Part shown: piece after piece, positions 1 to 8,526 of the stretch
Numbering within the stretch: position 1 is the stretch's first letter
Layout: each line of letters starts with the position of its first letter
NCBI GenBank assembly: GCA_964584245.1
Contig: CAZOZK010000022.1
Location: forward strand, 1-13,680
Direction of reading: 5' to 3'
DNA: 13,680 nt
Source of the DNA: CAZOZK01 sp964584245
GTDB taxonomy: Bacteria > Patescibacteriota > Microgenomatia > UBA1400 > PJMF01
The notes under the pieces: model-generated
Seen by the model: the letters and a program-made list of their open reading frames with translations, nothing else
Database searches by the model: none
What the model was told of the DNA's origin: nothing
Position numbers and translations under genes: made by a program

Positions 1-238
1 TAAAGCCAAGGTTAACGGTTGCTTGATCTGGAATTGAGACTATTTCACTCTCCCCCATAGCATCAAAACTGGCATATTTTTGGGTTGTTACTTGATTGAC
101 AGAAAAAGGCACTGGGCCAAGAACTCGACTAACCAAAACTACAGATCCGAGCGCTACAGACACGGTGAGTGCTGTGCCTACCAGGCTAACTCCAAGAGTT
201 GTAAGTTGTGGTTGACCAAACTGAGTTGTTTTGAACAT
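1..238 (-). CDS. SIMPL-domain (DUF541) protein, N-terminal part, cut by window edge
   Basis: Reading the minus strand from the ATG at 238 gives 79 codons without a stop to the window edge. The product starts MFKTTQFGQP, has a hydrophobic segment at about residues 13-41 (signal anchor or uncleaved signal), then a segment at about 58-79 containing MGESEIVSIPDQATVNLGF. That last stretch matches the opening of SIMPL/DUF541 domains, whose usual pattern is a G-x-G/S-E start followed by PD-x-A-x-V. These proteins are exported or membrane-anchored and their role is poorly known. A purine-rich GAGGG lies just before the ATG and acts as a plausible ribosome binding site. The gene is divergent from the penicillin-binding protein, which fits an envelope location. 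The rest lies outside the window, so length and domain completeness cannot be judged. Confidence 0.75.
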   Translation of the reverse strand, partial: MFKTTQFGQPQLTTLGVSLVGTALTVSVALGSVVLVSRVLGPVPFSVNQVTTQKYASFDAMGESEIVSIPDQATVNLGF

Positions 239-325
239 ATCCCTCTATACTACTATATGTTGATGACGCAAGCAAGTTTTTCGACCATTTTTTAAGCAAT
301 CTATTTGGGGACTATATCAAGAGTT

Positions 326-352
326 TTGCAATGAGTTCAAAGATGTTACAAT
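326..352 (+). promoter_or_regulatory. Probable promoter of the penicillin-binding protein gene
   Basis: TACAAT at 347-352 is preceded by TG at 344-345, giving an extended -10. TTGCAA at 326-331 could be a -35 box but the spacer is only 15 bases, so the extended -10 probably carries the activity. Predicted transcription start is about 359, leaving a leader of roughly 40 bases before the ATG at 398. The rest of the 239-397 spacer shows nothing else I can support. Confidence 0.4.
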
Positions 353-397
353 GACCAGCACTGATGGATAGCTGATGCATATTCATGAAAGTTCGGT

Positions 398-3160
398 ATG
401 GAAATAAATGTAACAGCACTAGTGGAAAAAATTCTCAGCCCACTCCGTTTTGCCAAAAATAAGGTGTTGCAGCTTGCTGGCGTAAAAGCTCGCTCTCGTA
501 GAGGTGCTCGGCTCAGTCCTACAGAACGCAAGTTACGAACTATCAAAATTCTTAGACTGCTGGCGATTGCACTTTTTCTCGGTGTAGTAGTTGGTATTTT
601 CATTTTCTTTGGATTGTTTATATGGTTTTCTAGAGATCTCCCCCAACCAGGCCAGGTCGTGCGCAGAGATGGTTTTTCGACTCAATTTACCGATAGGAAT
701 GGCGAAGTGCTGTATGATTTTTTTAGTGATCAGCGTCGTGAGCCAGTTACTATTGATAAAATCCCCACTGCTCTCAAACAGGCAACCGTTGCTGTCGAGG
801 ATAAGGATTTTTATAAACATGGTGGCTTCGATATGCTTACCATTCTTCGCATTCCATATAACTATATTGTGCGTGGACGTGTCGTCGGAGGATCTACCCT
901 GACACAACAATTAGTTAAAAATGTTTTGTTAACGAATGAGCGAACGGTGATCCGAAAATTTAAAGAGTTTGTGTTGGCGCTGCAAATTGAGCGTACTTTT
1001 ACCAAGGATGAGATTTTAGAGATGTATCTTAATGAAGCTCCCTATGGTGGGACTGCTTGGGGTGTGGGTGCTGCTTCTAGTTTGTATTTCAATAAAGATG
1101 TATCTGAGTTAACTCTTGCTGAATCAATTGTTTTGGCGGGATTGCCTCAACGCCCATCTGCTTACTCCCCCACTACTGGCCGCACCAATGCAGAGGGTGA
1201 ACCTCTTTGGAGAGTTCGTAGCTTTGGTGTGTTGCGCAGAATGTTAGAAGATGGCTACATTTCGAATCTTGAGTATGAAGATACCGTTGTTGCTCTCAAC
1301 AACATGCAGTTTGCTCAGTCGAGCACTGATATTAAAGCCCCTCACTTTGTGTTTTATGTGCGAGATCAAGTGGAACAAATTTTAGGAGAAAATGCTTTGG
1401 AACAAGGTGGTCTTAAAGTGACAACCACTCTAGATTATAAGCTCCAAGAAACTGCACAAAATATCGTTGCCGAAGAAATCGAAAAAGTCGAAAGTCTAAA
1501 TATCACTAATGGCTCGGCTATGGTGGTAAATCCAAAAACTGGTGAAATCTTAACCATGGTCGGCAGCAGAGATTACAACAATACTGAAATTGGTGGCCAG
1601 TTTAACGTGGCGGTGGATGGACTTCGTCAGCCAGGTTCTTCGCTCAAACCAATTACCTATTTGGCTATGTTAGAGCGTGGATACACGCCAGCAACTATGC
1701 TTGCTGATACGCCGACTACATTTGCATCTAATGCATCTGAAAAACCCTATGAACCAAAAAACTATGACGGAAACTTCCGCGGTCCGGTAAATCTGCGCAA
1801 TAGTTTGGGAAGTTCTTTGAACATTCCTGCAGTCAAAGCCCTGGCAATTGTCGGTGTTGAAACATTCTTACAACAAGCCTACAACATGGGTTTGACCACA
1901 CTTGAACCAACTCCAGAAAATATGAAGCGATTCGGGTTGGCAGTTACTTTGGGAGGTGCAGAAGTTACGCTCAAAGATGTGGTGGTCGGATACAGTGCCT
2001 TTGCAAACGGTGGATATCGTGTTGAGCCAGTATCAATTTTAAAAATTGAAGATTTGAACGGCCGAGTTTTGTACGAGCACCGCGATGTGCAGGGACCTTC
2101 TGTGATGTCCGCTCAAAGTGCTTTTTTGATTAATGATATGTTGTCTGATAATAATGCTCGTTTATTGGCTTTTGGTCCAAACTCTTTGCTTAATCTTGGT
2201 CGCCCAGTTGCAGTAAAAACTGGAACCACCAACGATCAACGCGACAACTGGACCATTGGGTGGAGTGAGGAAATTATGGTCGGAACTTGGGTGGGAAATA
2301 ATGACAATAGTCCTATGACTCGTGTTGCATCTGGTATTACTGGTGCATCCCCAATTTGGCGACGTATTTTGCTTGCTGCATTAGAAAGTGGCTACGAAGC
2401 TCCAGCATGGACCATCCCAGAAAATGTTGAGCAGGTGCAAGTAGATGCAATTTCTGGATATCCATCTCACAGTGAATTTCCGGCCCGAAGTGAGTATGTC
2501 TTAAAAGGCACGCTTCCCTCTTTGCCCGATTTGATTCATACAAAATTAAAGCTGTGTCGTGGTGAAAATAAGCTGGCCAATGAAGCCCGAATTGGTGTCG
2601 GTGATTATGAAGAGCGTGAGGCAATTATTTTGCGCGAGTCAGATCCTGTCAGCACTGATGGCCGAAATAGATGGCAAGAAGGAATTGATGCGTGGATTGC
2701 TGGTCAAGATGACAGCCGCTACAAAGTGCCAACCGAGTATTGCGGTGAAGAAAAAGATATCTCGATTGAGCTGCAGCGACCTGAACACGAAAAAACCTAC
2801 AATGAAACTTCGATTGAAGTTGAAGTGATTGCGGGCAGTGGTGAAGGAATTAGTAAGATCGAGATTTTTGCTAACGGCAGTTTGAAAGAGACGATAAATA
2901 ATCGTCAGTACAAAGGACGAATCGAGTTATCTGCTGGTCGTTACGAAGTCTATGCGGTCGCTCATTCTCGAAATGGAGACAAAAAAGAAAGTAGAAAAGT
3001 AAAAATTGGAACAGGTGGCCAGGATTGGAGAGAGCCAACGCCGACTCCTGCTCCAACACCTACGCCAACGCCGGTGCCTGCGACACCAGTTCCTACAGCG
3101 GTGCCGCCAACCCCGACTCCAACACCTGATCCGACGCTCCCGCCGATTATAGTTCCCTAG
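398..3160 (+). CDS. Class A penicillin-binding protein (PBP1A type), glycosyltransferase-transpeptidase
   Basis: Bifunctional peptidoglycan synthase of 920 residues that polymerises lipid II and cross-links stem peptides at the outer face of the membrane. Visible order: basic cytoplasmic tail (1-50), one membrane helix (about 51-77), a GT51 domain with EDKDFYKHGG (134-143, catalytic Glu134) and GGSTLTQQLVKN (164-175), then a transpeptidase domain with SSLK (Ser414, Lys417), SLN (473-475) and KTGT (607-610). All three penicillin-binding motifs are intact. After about residue 785 comes a short Ig-like beta domain (about 787-871), then a Pro/Thr-rich tail (879-920) built of PTP units. The tail may span the wall, which is an inference. 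The start is the first ATG that leaves a full cytoplasmic tail; the ribosome binding site (GAAAG) is weak. The gene converges on the next gene with 6 bp between stop codons. Family is certain; the exact paralogue name is not. Confidence 0.96.
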   Translation: MEINVTALVEKILSPLRFAKNKVLQLAGVKARSRRGARLSPTERKLRTIKILRLLAIALFLGVVVGIFIFFGLFIWFSRDLPQPGQVVRRDGFSTQFTDRNGEVLYDFFSDQRREPVTIDKIPTALKQATVAVEDKDFYKHGGFDMLTILRIPYNYIVRGRVVGGSTLTQQLVKNVLLTNERTVIRKFKEFVLALQIERTFTKDEILEMYLNEAPYGGTAWGVGAASSLYFNKDVSELTLAESIVLAGLPQRPSAYSPTTGRTNAEGEPLWRVRSFGVLRRMLEDGYISNLEYEDTVVALNNMQFAQSSTDIKAPHFVFYVRDQVEQILGENALEQGGLKVTTTLDYKLQETAQNIVAEEIEKVESLNITNGSAMVVNPKTGEILTMVGSRDYNNTEIGGQFNVAVDGLRQPGSSLKPITYLAMLERGYTPATMLADTPTTFASNASEKPYEPKNYDGNFRGPVNLRNSLGSSLNIPAVKALAIVGVETFLQQAYNMGLTTLEPTPENMKRFGLAVTLGGAEVTLKDVVVGYSAFANGGYRVEPVSILKIEDLNGRVLYEHRDVQGPSVMSAQSAFLINDMLSDNNARLLAFGPNSLLNLGRPVAVKTGTTNDQRDNWTIGWSEEIMVGTWVGNNDNSPMTRVASGITGASPIWRRILLAALESGYEAPAWTIPENVEQVQVDAISGYPSHSEFPARSEYVLKGTLPSLPDLIHTKLKLCRGENKLANEARIGVGDYEEREAIILRESDPVSTDGRNRWQEGIDAWIAGQDDSRYKVPTEYCGEEKDISIELQRPEHEKTYNETSIEVEVIAGSGEGISKIEIFANGSLKETINNRQYKGRIELSAGRYEVYAVAHSRNGDKKESRKVKIGTGGQDWREPTPTPAPTPTPTPVPATPVPTAVPPTPTPTPDPTLPPIIVP

Positions 3161-3166
3161 GTTTGG

Positions 3167-4519
3167 TTAGTTAGTAGGTTTGTTGAGCGCGCTCAAAACC
3201 CACAGTAAAATAAGTAATTGTCCCTGCGGTAAACTAACTAAGTAATGATCCCAAACAAGTAATGGTGTGAGGATTATTGTATGGAGGAATAAGTTCGTAA
3301 GGGATGATTTCTCTTGGTTTATTTGCGAAAAATAACCCAACAGGTGCAAAAAACAGAGTACAAATAAAAATAGGCCTAGTATTCCGGTTTCCGAAATCCA
3401 AAGAAAAAGCGAGTGATGAACAGGTTGATTAAATCGACTTGTTTCGAACGGGCGAATTTCTTGCGATGCTGCGCTGGTGAACTGACCCAATCCAACGCCG
3501 ACAAGTAGATTTTCTGAGATCATTTTTTGGCTGGATTCTAATAAGTAGGCGCGGCGAAATAGTGAGGGATTAGTGATTTGATCGTTGCCAATGTACCAGG
3601 TTAAAAGTGCGATTGTTGACCAGAGAATTAGGAAAAAAAGCAGAAAAAAGTGTTTGGAAATGGTGATTTTTTGTAACCATTTCTGTGGGATATTCCACGC
3701 GAGTCCTCCAACTAAGCCTGCGAGGATGAGAGCCAGCGCAGCTGGCGCGGACTGTGTCAGGAAGATGACATATAAACCTGCCAAAATAGTAGAAATAGAA
3801 AAATATCTTGTCAGGAGGTGATTACTATGAAATGAAGTACGAGCGCTGTGTAGGATGCTATATACGCTGAGCAATACCACAATGCTGGCATAGCCGCCGA
3901 GAATGTTTGGGTGAGGTGTAGTGCCGTATGGCAAAATGACCTGTGCTCCATCTTTGACTGTTTTTGTGATGCCACTGTAGGCGGAAAGTGCTGGTTCTCC
4001 CAATAGCCAATATCCGGCCAAACTTTGTTGGGTGTGCCATTGAATTGCTGCGACAAAAGATTGAAAAAGTAGTCCAACTTGACTCGCTCTGAGCATAATT
4101 GGCTTAAAAGTGATGAAATTGGTCCAGAGCATGTATCCAAAGAGTAGATATATGCTCATTCTGAGCCAGTGTATTGCCCCTAAACCAGGGTTAGTACTCA
4201 AGATCTGAGTCAGTAGTAATACAAACCAGAGTATTAACAAAATCAGGCTGGTAGGCGATTTGAGTGTCTGCAGAATTCGAAGTTTTTTCACCGGAAAAGC
4301 TCCTAAAGCTGCACCCAAAAAAACTGCGCCCGAAACTGGTATATCTTGCAAATATAGTTTGGGAATTAGATAGTCGCTGAGCAATCCATACGCGTACCCG
4401 CAATTTTCGCACAGGGTAAGAAAAAGGTTTGTTGGGACCAAAAAAAACACTAGAGCAATACTCATTTTTTGAAGGAGTTTTAGGACAGTGGTCAAACGAT
4501 TAGTATTTTGTTGATTCAT
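3167..4519 (-). CDS. O-antigen ligase / Wzy-type polymerase family membrane protein
   Basis: A very hydrophobic protein of 450 residues with about ten or more predicted membrane segments. Two signatures point to the O-antigen ligase family (Wzy_C): a TPHPNILGGY segment near residue 202, and a long external loop holding RPFETSRFNQPVHHSLFLW followed by SETGILGL near 356-385, which matches the family's Arg...His-x-x-hydrophobic, then E-x-G-hydrophobic pattern. Members join or polymerise surface glycans on undecaprenyl carriers outside the membrane; in this organism it could be S-layer protein glycosylation or exopolysaccharide, and the sequence does not decide. I chose the ATG at 4519; a TTG two codons upstream (4525) is also open, and neither has a clear ribosome binding site. 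It lies 38 bp after pheT on the same strand, so it may be read through from pheT. Confidence 0.8.
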   Translation of the reverse strand: MNQQNTNRLTTVLKLLQKMSIALVFFLVPTNLFLTLCENCGYAYGLLSDYLIPKLYLQDIPVSGAVFLGAALGAFPVKKLRILQTLKSPTSLILLILWFVLLLTQILSTNPGLGAIHWLRMSIYLLFGYMLWTNFITFKPIMLRASQVGLLFQSFVAAIQWHTQQSLAGYWLLGEPALSAYSGITKTVKDGAQVILPYGTTPHPNILGGYASIVVLLSVYSILHSARTSFHSNHLLTRYFSISTILAGLYVIFLTQSAPAALALILAGLVGGLAWNIPQKWLQKITISKHFFLLFFLILWSTIALLTWYIGNDQITNPSLFRRAYLLESSQKMISENLLVGVGLGQFTSAASQEIRPFETSRFNQPVHHSLFLWISETGILGLFLFVLCFLHLLGYFSQINQEKSSLTNLFLHTIILTPLLVWDHYLVSLPQGQLLILLWVLSALNKPTN

Positions 4520-4557
4520 AGGCAAACACGCAAAACACCAGATATGTGGTTTTCTGG

Positions 4558-6636
4558 CTATTTTAGTGAACCAACTAATGTACCGCCAGAATGCTGCGCA
4601 ACGCTTTCGACTATTTGTTTTCGAATTGGCTCAATATCCAACGACGACAAATTGCTTTCAGGATTGTGGAAGGTCAGTCGAAGCGACACATTCTGCTTGT
4701 ATTTTCCAGCAAAATCTACAGCTTTGATATATGGATGCACCTGTTTGATTGCGGTAATCAGCGGCCCAACCTCAGTCTTTTCTGGCAAGGTAAAGGTAAT
4801 GTCTTCTGTGACAATACTTGTTTTTGGCAGAGGCTGATAGGTTGGATTTTGCTTAGCAACACTCAACAATGACACCCAGTCAAGTTCTGCTGCAGCAAAA
4901 TGTGAATCTGCTTCGATTCCAATCCAGCCAAGGTGTGTACCTGCTGGTATGCCCTTTCCTAAACCATTAGCAACATACAGTTGGGCCGACTGCTTGTATC
5001 CTGGCATTGGTTTGGCATCAGTTACTACCGACAGCGTATCAACATACACTTGATTCAAAAGTGCCTCAAGGGCTCCTTTGAGGTGCTCATACGATTGAGT
5101 GCTGGTCAAGCCAATGCGGAGTGGTTGGTGTGGGACTGCGGTGATTTTTTGACCCGCGACTTTTCCTGCTTCTACTCCACTCTCCAAGTACACGGTTGCA
5201 AACTCAAACACTGATAGTGGCCGATTCATCGGGTTTGTTTTGATCATCTGGACCAATGAAGGGACCAACGTTTTTCGCAAGTACACCATGTCTTCGGTCA
5301 GTGGATTGGCTACAGCTAAATGATCTGCTGGCGCCATACCACTTTGGGCCGCCAATTCCTGGCTCACCAACGAGTAACTGTATGTTTCTTGCCAGCCAAT
5401 GAGAGCCAAAAATGTTTTAAGTTTGTGCTCCAACTCAAAATTGGTATTTTCTTGGTAGGTAGTTGGGATCTCAGTGTCCATCAAGGCACTTGGCAGATTA
5501 TGGTAGCCATAAATGCGAGCGATTTCCTCAACTATATCTGCCGGAATGTGCAAATCTGAGCGGAAGGTAGGCGGTGTAACATGCAAAACAAAATGAGGAG
5601 ATCGTGATTCAGATTGCTCGATTTCAACACTGCAGCCAAGCTGTTCCAAGATGCTGACTAAGTGTTCAGAGGGTAAGCTGATTCCCAAGTAGCGGGTGAC
5701 TTCCTGACTATTGAGGGTGACAGTTTCTTGTTTCGCTCGTGGCTGTCCAGTCAAAAATGAATCGTGAATTTCGCTTGCTTGCTTGGCATGACAAATCGAT
5801 TTATATAACTCAATACCAAGAGCCAGGGTTTCTGTGGCCAAATGGGGATCGAGATTTTTCTCGAGTAACTGAGCAGCAGTGGTTCGAATAGCGTGGGTCA
5901 TACTGGCAAAACGAACTTTGTCTGGACGGATTGACTCCATCAACAACATAATATTTTTGGTTGAGTCATCAACTGAGGTATTTTTGGTGCCTTTGATTGA
6001 TGGCAAGTCGATAATTGTGCCCTGTGCATTTTTGAACACAACTTCCCCCCCTTTGGTGGTGAAGGTTACGCCGTCGAGGGTGACAAATGTTTCGCCAGCC
6101 TGCGCTTCAACAATGTGAATTTCTCCGCCGGTCGCCATGAGTTTGTCGTAATCAAATGCGTGGCAAGGGTGGCCGAGTTCGTGGGTGATGTAGTTGGTGA
6201 TATCAATCGCGGCGTCGTGGACGTTCATCTCAGTTTGTTGGAGTCGGGTGGCCATCCATTCTGGAGTTGGGGTTCGCTCAATGTTTGAAAGCACAACGCA
6301 GAGTGTTCTAAAATTTAGCTCTGGATTGTCGAAAATTTTTGGCAGTGGCAGACGCACTGCTATGCTGGTGTCAGCTTGTTTTCGTGTAAGCGGCTTTAGT
6401 TTACTGGATTTGTCTGTTTGGCTCAAAATCACCGCTGCTTCTCTGGCAAAACCGCGAATCGACATACTATCAACTCTATTTGTGGTAATTTCTACGTCGT
6501 AGACTGAGTCGCCAAGTCGATCATAAATGCGCTCGACCGATGGGCCAGAAAGCGAGACCAAGCGTTGAAGCTCTTTTGGACTCGCAGTAGTTTCTAAATG
6601 TTCCAGCAGCCAGGTGTGTGGGATAAGGATGTTCAT
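4558..6636 (-). CDS. pheT: Phenylalanyl-tRNA synthetase beta subunit
   Basis: Structural and editing subunit of the alpha2-beta2 enzyme that charges tRNA-Phe. Visible order: short B1 segment with TNRVDSMSIRG (52-62); B3/B4 editing region (about 110-290); B5 domain (about 304-375) with FRSDLHIPADIVEEIARIYGY; catalytic-like core (about 400-590); C-terminal ferredoxin-like anticodon-binding domain (about 600-692) with DITFTLPEK and LRLTF. The protein is 692 residues, while most bacterial PheT are near 790. The missing part is the EMAP-II-like tRNA-binding domain, which should sit between about residues 38 and 45; here the N-terminal strand runs straight into the DVEITTNR motif. The ATG at 6636 is 54 bp after pheS with no clear Shine-Dalgarno, and the pair is presumably cotranscribed. 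Confidence 0.96.
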   Translation of the reverse strand: MNILIPHTWLLEHLETTASPKELQRLVSLSGPSVERIYDRLGDSVYDVEITTNRVDSMSIRGFAREAAVILSQTDKSSKLKPLTRKQADTSIAVRLPLPKIFDNPELNFRTLCVVLSNIERTPTPEWMATRLQQTEMNVHDAAIDITNYITHELGHPCHAFDYDKLMATGGEIHIVEAQAGETFVTLDGVTFTTKGGEVVFKNAQGTIIDLPSIKGTKNTSVDDSTKNIMLLMESIRPDKVRFASMTHAIRTTAAQLLEKNLDPHLATETLALGIELYKSICHAKQASEIHDSFLTGQPRAKQETVTLNSQEVTRYLGISLPSEHLVSILEQLGCSVEIEQSESRSPHFVLHVTPPTFRSDLHIPADIVEEIARIYGYHNLPSALMDTEIPTTYQENTNFELEHKLKTFLALIGWQETYSYSLVSQELAAQSGMAPADHLAVANPLTEDMVYLRKTLVPSLVQMIKTNPMNRPLSVFEFATVYLESGVEAGKVAGQKITAVPHQPLRIGLTSTQSYEHLKGALEALLNQVYVDTLSVVTDAKPMPGYKQSAQLYVANGLGKGIPAGTHLGWIGIEADSHFAAAELDWVSLLSVAKQNPTYQPLPKTSIVTEDITFTLPEKTEVGPLITAIKQVHPYIKAVDFAGKYKQNVSLRLTFHNPESNLSSLDIEPIRKQIVESVAQHSGGTLVGSLK

Positions 6637-6690
6637 AACTGTTTTTTTGATTATGCTTATATATTTTTAAAAATGAAGTCGAATACTCTA

Positions 6691-7848
6691 TTAAAACTGC
6701 TGCAAAAATCTCATATCTCCACTGTACATGAGGCGGATATCATCTAAATTGAGGCCTTCGCGCAATGTGTAGGTTCGCTCGATTCCCCAGCCAAATGCAA
6801 AACCTGTGTACTCTTCTGGGTCGATGCCGCCAGCTTTGAGCACATTTGGATGGACCATACCTGCCCCGCCAACTTCGTGCCAGCCAGATTTACAGAAGCG
6901 ACATTTGGTTTTTTCGCCGTTTTTAGCTTGAGGATCCTGGATTTCTCCAGTGCCGTTACAAATATGACAGCTAAAGTCGACTTCAAATGATGGTTCGGTA
7001 AACTGGAAATGAAATGGTCGGATACGGCTTTTGGTGCCTTCGCCGTAAAATTCGCGAGCGAAATGATCCAAAGTTCCCTTAAGATGTTGAATGGTGATAT
7101 TTTTGTCGACAACTAATCCTTCAAATTGATGAAACATTTGGGTGTGCGTCACATCTTGCTGGCGTCGGTAGCAGCGCGCAATATTAATCATGCGGATTGG
7201 TGGTTTGCCTAATCGTTCCATCTCACGAACTTGTCCGTTGGAGGTATGAGGTGTCATAACCATTTTGCCACCGGCTAAGTCTGGATGGCGTTGTCTTGGT
7301 TTGGCAGCATCATACGCAATATCTTTGGTTGTATTTGGCAGATCCACAAAAAATGTTTCCCACTCGTCTCGAGCTGGATGGTCTGGGGACATGTTAAGGG
7401 ATTCAAACGCGTACCAATCCCAATCCACCTCTGGATATCGTACTCTGGTGAAGCCAATTTTTTCAAAAATATGGGTGATCTCATTAATTGCTTGCGAAAC
7501 GGGATGCAGCCCACCAATAGTGGGTTTTGTGCCTGGGATTGTCAGATCTTGCCAGGAGTTGGTGGCGTTAGCAGACTGGGCAGTAGTTTCTGATTCACTA
7601 ATAATGGATTCGAGTTGGGTTTTAAGTGTGTTGAGAAGTGCTCCCGCTTCTCTTCGTTCTGATGGATCTACTTTTGAAATAGCTCCAGCTAATGAATTAA
7701 AATGACCTTTTTTTCCCAAGTATTTGCTTCTTAATGTAAGCTCTTGTGCTTGATTATTTGATGACATTGATTGTGCATCCATCTTTGCTTGAGATATGAG
7801 TGCTTCGCATTCTGCTGAAAGTGATTCTAGTGTGTAATGTTGTGTCAT
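6691..7848 (-). CDS. pheS: Phenylalanyl-tRNA synthetase alpha subunit
   Basis: Catalytic subunit of cytosolic PheRS, 385 residues from the ATG at 7848. It has an N-terminal coiled-coil arm (1-95) with the SKYLGKKG signature, then class II synthetase motifs: HTS at 201-203, motif 2 RCYRRQQDVTHTQMFHQFEG (225-244) and motif 3 GFAFGWGIER (349-358). Two CxxC pairs (Cys294/297 and Cys316/319) are separated by an 18-residue lysine-rich insert. A compact four-Cys version occurs in many PheS, so zinc binding is plausible. An upstream in-frame TTG at 7893 was rejected because it lies inside the terminator hairpin and upstream of the likely promoter. The leader is only about 24 bases, too short for a T-box or peptide attenuator. 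It is followed by pheT after 54 bp. Confidence 0.97.
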   Translation of the reverse strand: MTQHYTLESLSAECEALISQAKMDAQSMSSNNQAQELTLRSKYLGKKGHFNSLAGAISKVDPSERREAGALLNTLKTQLESIISESETTAQSANATNSWQDLTIPGTKPTIGGLHPVSQAINEITHIFEKIGFTRVRYPEVDWDWYAFESLNMSPDHPARDEWETFFVDLPNTTKDIAYDAAKPRQRHPDLAGGKMVMTPHTSNGQVREMERLGKPPIRMINIARCYRRQQDVTHTQMFHQFEGLVVDKNITIQHLKGTLDHFAREFYGEGTKSRIRPFHFQFTEPSFEVDFSCHICNGTGEIQDPQAKNGEKTKCRFCKSGWHEVGGAGMVHPNVLKAGGIDPEEYTGFAFGWGIERTYTLREGLNLDDIRLMYSGDMRFLQQF

Positions 7849-7879
7849 GGTGTGAATGTGTTCTGTATTTTGTATTTGT

Positions 7880-7888
7880 AGTATACCA
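7880..7888 (-). promoter_or_regulatory. Extended -10 promoter for pheS-pheT
   Basis: On the minus strand this reads TGGTATACT, that is TG, one base, then a 5/6 match to TATAAT. No good -35 is present, because the region where it would lie is the terminator hairpin of the preceding operon. Transcription would start near 7873, about 25 bases before the pheS ATG. This supports pheS-pheT having its own promoter after infC-rpmI-rplT ends. Confidence 0.5.
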
Positions 7889-7891
7889 ACC

Positions 7892-7918
7892 AAAAACCCC
7901 GCTGTGCGCGGGGTTTTT
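7892..7918 (-). terminator. Rho-independent terminator after rplT (could work both ways)
   Basis: Inverted repeat: AAAAACCCCGC (7892-7902), loop TGTGC, GCGGGGTTTTT (7908-7918). The stem is 11 bp with a GC core of 6, and on the minus strand the stem ends in a run of five T. It lies 23 bp after the rplT stop and upstream of pheS, so it ends the infC-rpmI-rplT transcript. On the plus strand it is followed by an even longer T-rich stretch, but no plus-strand gene is known to read into it. Confidence 0.85.
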
Positions 7919-7941
7919 CTTTTTTGCTTTTTAAAACAATA

Positions 7942-8295
7942 TTAGAGCCCCGCTTTTTTGACTACAGCAGTAAAGGCATTAAAATTGTTGACAGCTAAAT
8001 CAGCTAACATTTTGCGGTTTAAGCTAATGTTAGAATCTTTTAGAGCCTTGATGAATCGTGAATATTGCAATGACTCGCCAACTTGTTTGAGGCCAGCATT
8101 CATACGCATAATCCACAATTTTCGCATATCTCTTTTTCGCAGTTTTCGGCCAATGAAGGCGTACTGACCAGAATGGAGATAGGCTTCGCTTGCGCGTTTG
8201 TATAAACGACTGTTAGCACCTCGGTAGCCTTTGTTGGCTGCTAAGACTTTTTTGTGACTTTTTCTTCGGACTACTCCGGTTTTTGCTCTTGGCAT
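7942..8295 (-). CDS. rplT: 50S ribosomal protein L20
   Basis: Protein of 117 residues, the normal length for L20, an early 23S rRNA-binding protein of the large subunit. It begins MPRAKTGVVRRKSHKKVL, has the basic extended N-terminal arm (1-60), and a globular C-terminal domain with GRKLRKRDMRKLWIMRMNA (about 49-67) and SRFIKALKDSNISLNRKMLA (about 79-98). In many bacteria L20 represses its own operon by binding the mRNA; no such leader structure is obvious here. It is 21 bp after rpmI and is followed by the operon terminator. Confidence 0.98.
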   Translation of the reverse strand: MPRAKTGVVRRKSHKKVLAANKGYRGANSRLYKRASEAYLHSGQYAFIGRKLRKRDMRKLWIMRMNAGLKQVGESLQYSRFIKALKDSNISLNRKMLADLAVNNFNAFTAVVKKAGL

Positions 8296-8316
8296 AACTT
8301 GAACTTTCTACGTGTC

Positions 8317-8520
8317 TTATTGGAGACCTAACATTTTTTTAATTTTAATTGCCCATTTGCCTTTGACTTGCACTGGGACTCGATACGCTCGAATAGCTTT
8401 TTTACTTTTATTGTAGCGTAAGTGTCTCATGTTTTGACTTCGTCGTAAGACTTTGCCAGTACCTGTGATCTTAAATCGTTTACTTACACCTTTTCTAGTT
8501 TTTTGCTTGTAGCGTTTCAT
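8317..8520 (-). CDS. rpmI: 50S ribosomal protein L35
   Basis: A 67-residue very basic protein with the L35 pattern: MKRYKQKTRKGVSKRFKITG at the N-terminus, GKVLRRSQNMRHL in the middle, and the Lys-rich end. Usual L35 length is about 65. It starts 6 bp after the infC stop codon and has no Shine-Dalgarno in that gap, so translational coupling with infC is likely. It is the middle gene of infC-rpmI-rplT. Confidence 0.97.
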   Translation of the reverse strand: MKRYKQKTRKGVSKRFKITGTGKVLRRSQNMRHLRYNKSKKAIRAYRVPVQVKGKWAIKIKKMLGLQ

Positions 8521-8526
8521 AGTTTT

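Noticed and set aside
80..295. Plus-strand frame of 71 codons
   Set aside because: It lies opposite the SIMPL-domain reading frame, which has a clear family match and a signal anchor; the plus product has no recognisable feature.
3037..3140. Repetitive CCAACGCCGACTCC-like DNA
   Set aside because: It codes for the Pro/Thr tail of the penicillin-binding protein; no independent repeat structure.
4538..4557. Inverted repeat CCAGA...TCTGG between pheT and the O-antigen ligase-like gene
   Set aside because: Only 5 bp of stem, a 10-base loop and no clean T-run; too weak to call a terminator.
6637..6690. TATAAG as an internal pheT promoter
   Set aside because: The -35 candidate is poor and the region is simply AT-rich; pheT is more likely cotranscribed with pheS.
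7849..7893. Longer PheS start at the TTG at 7893
   Set aside because: The start would be inside the terminator hairpin and upstream of the likely promoter; the extra residues do not match PheS.
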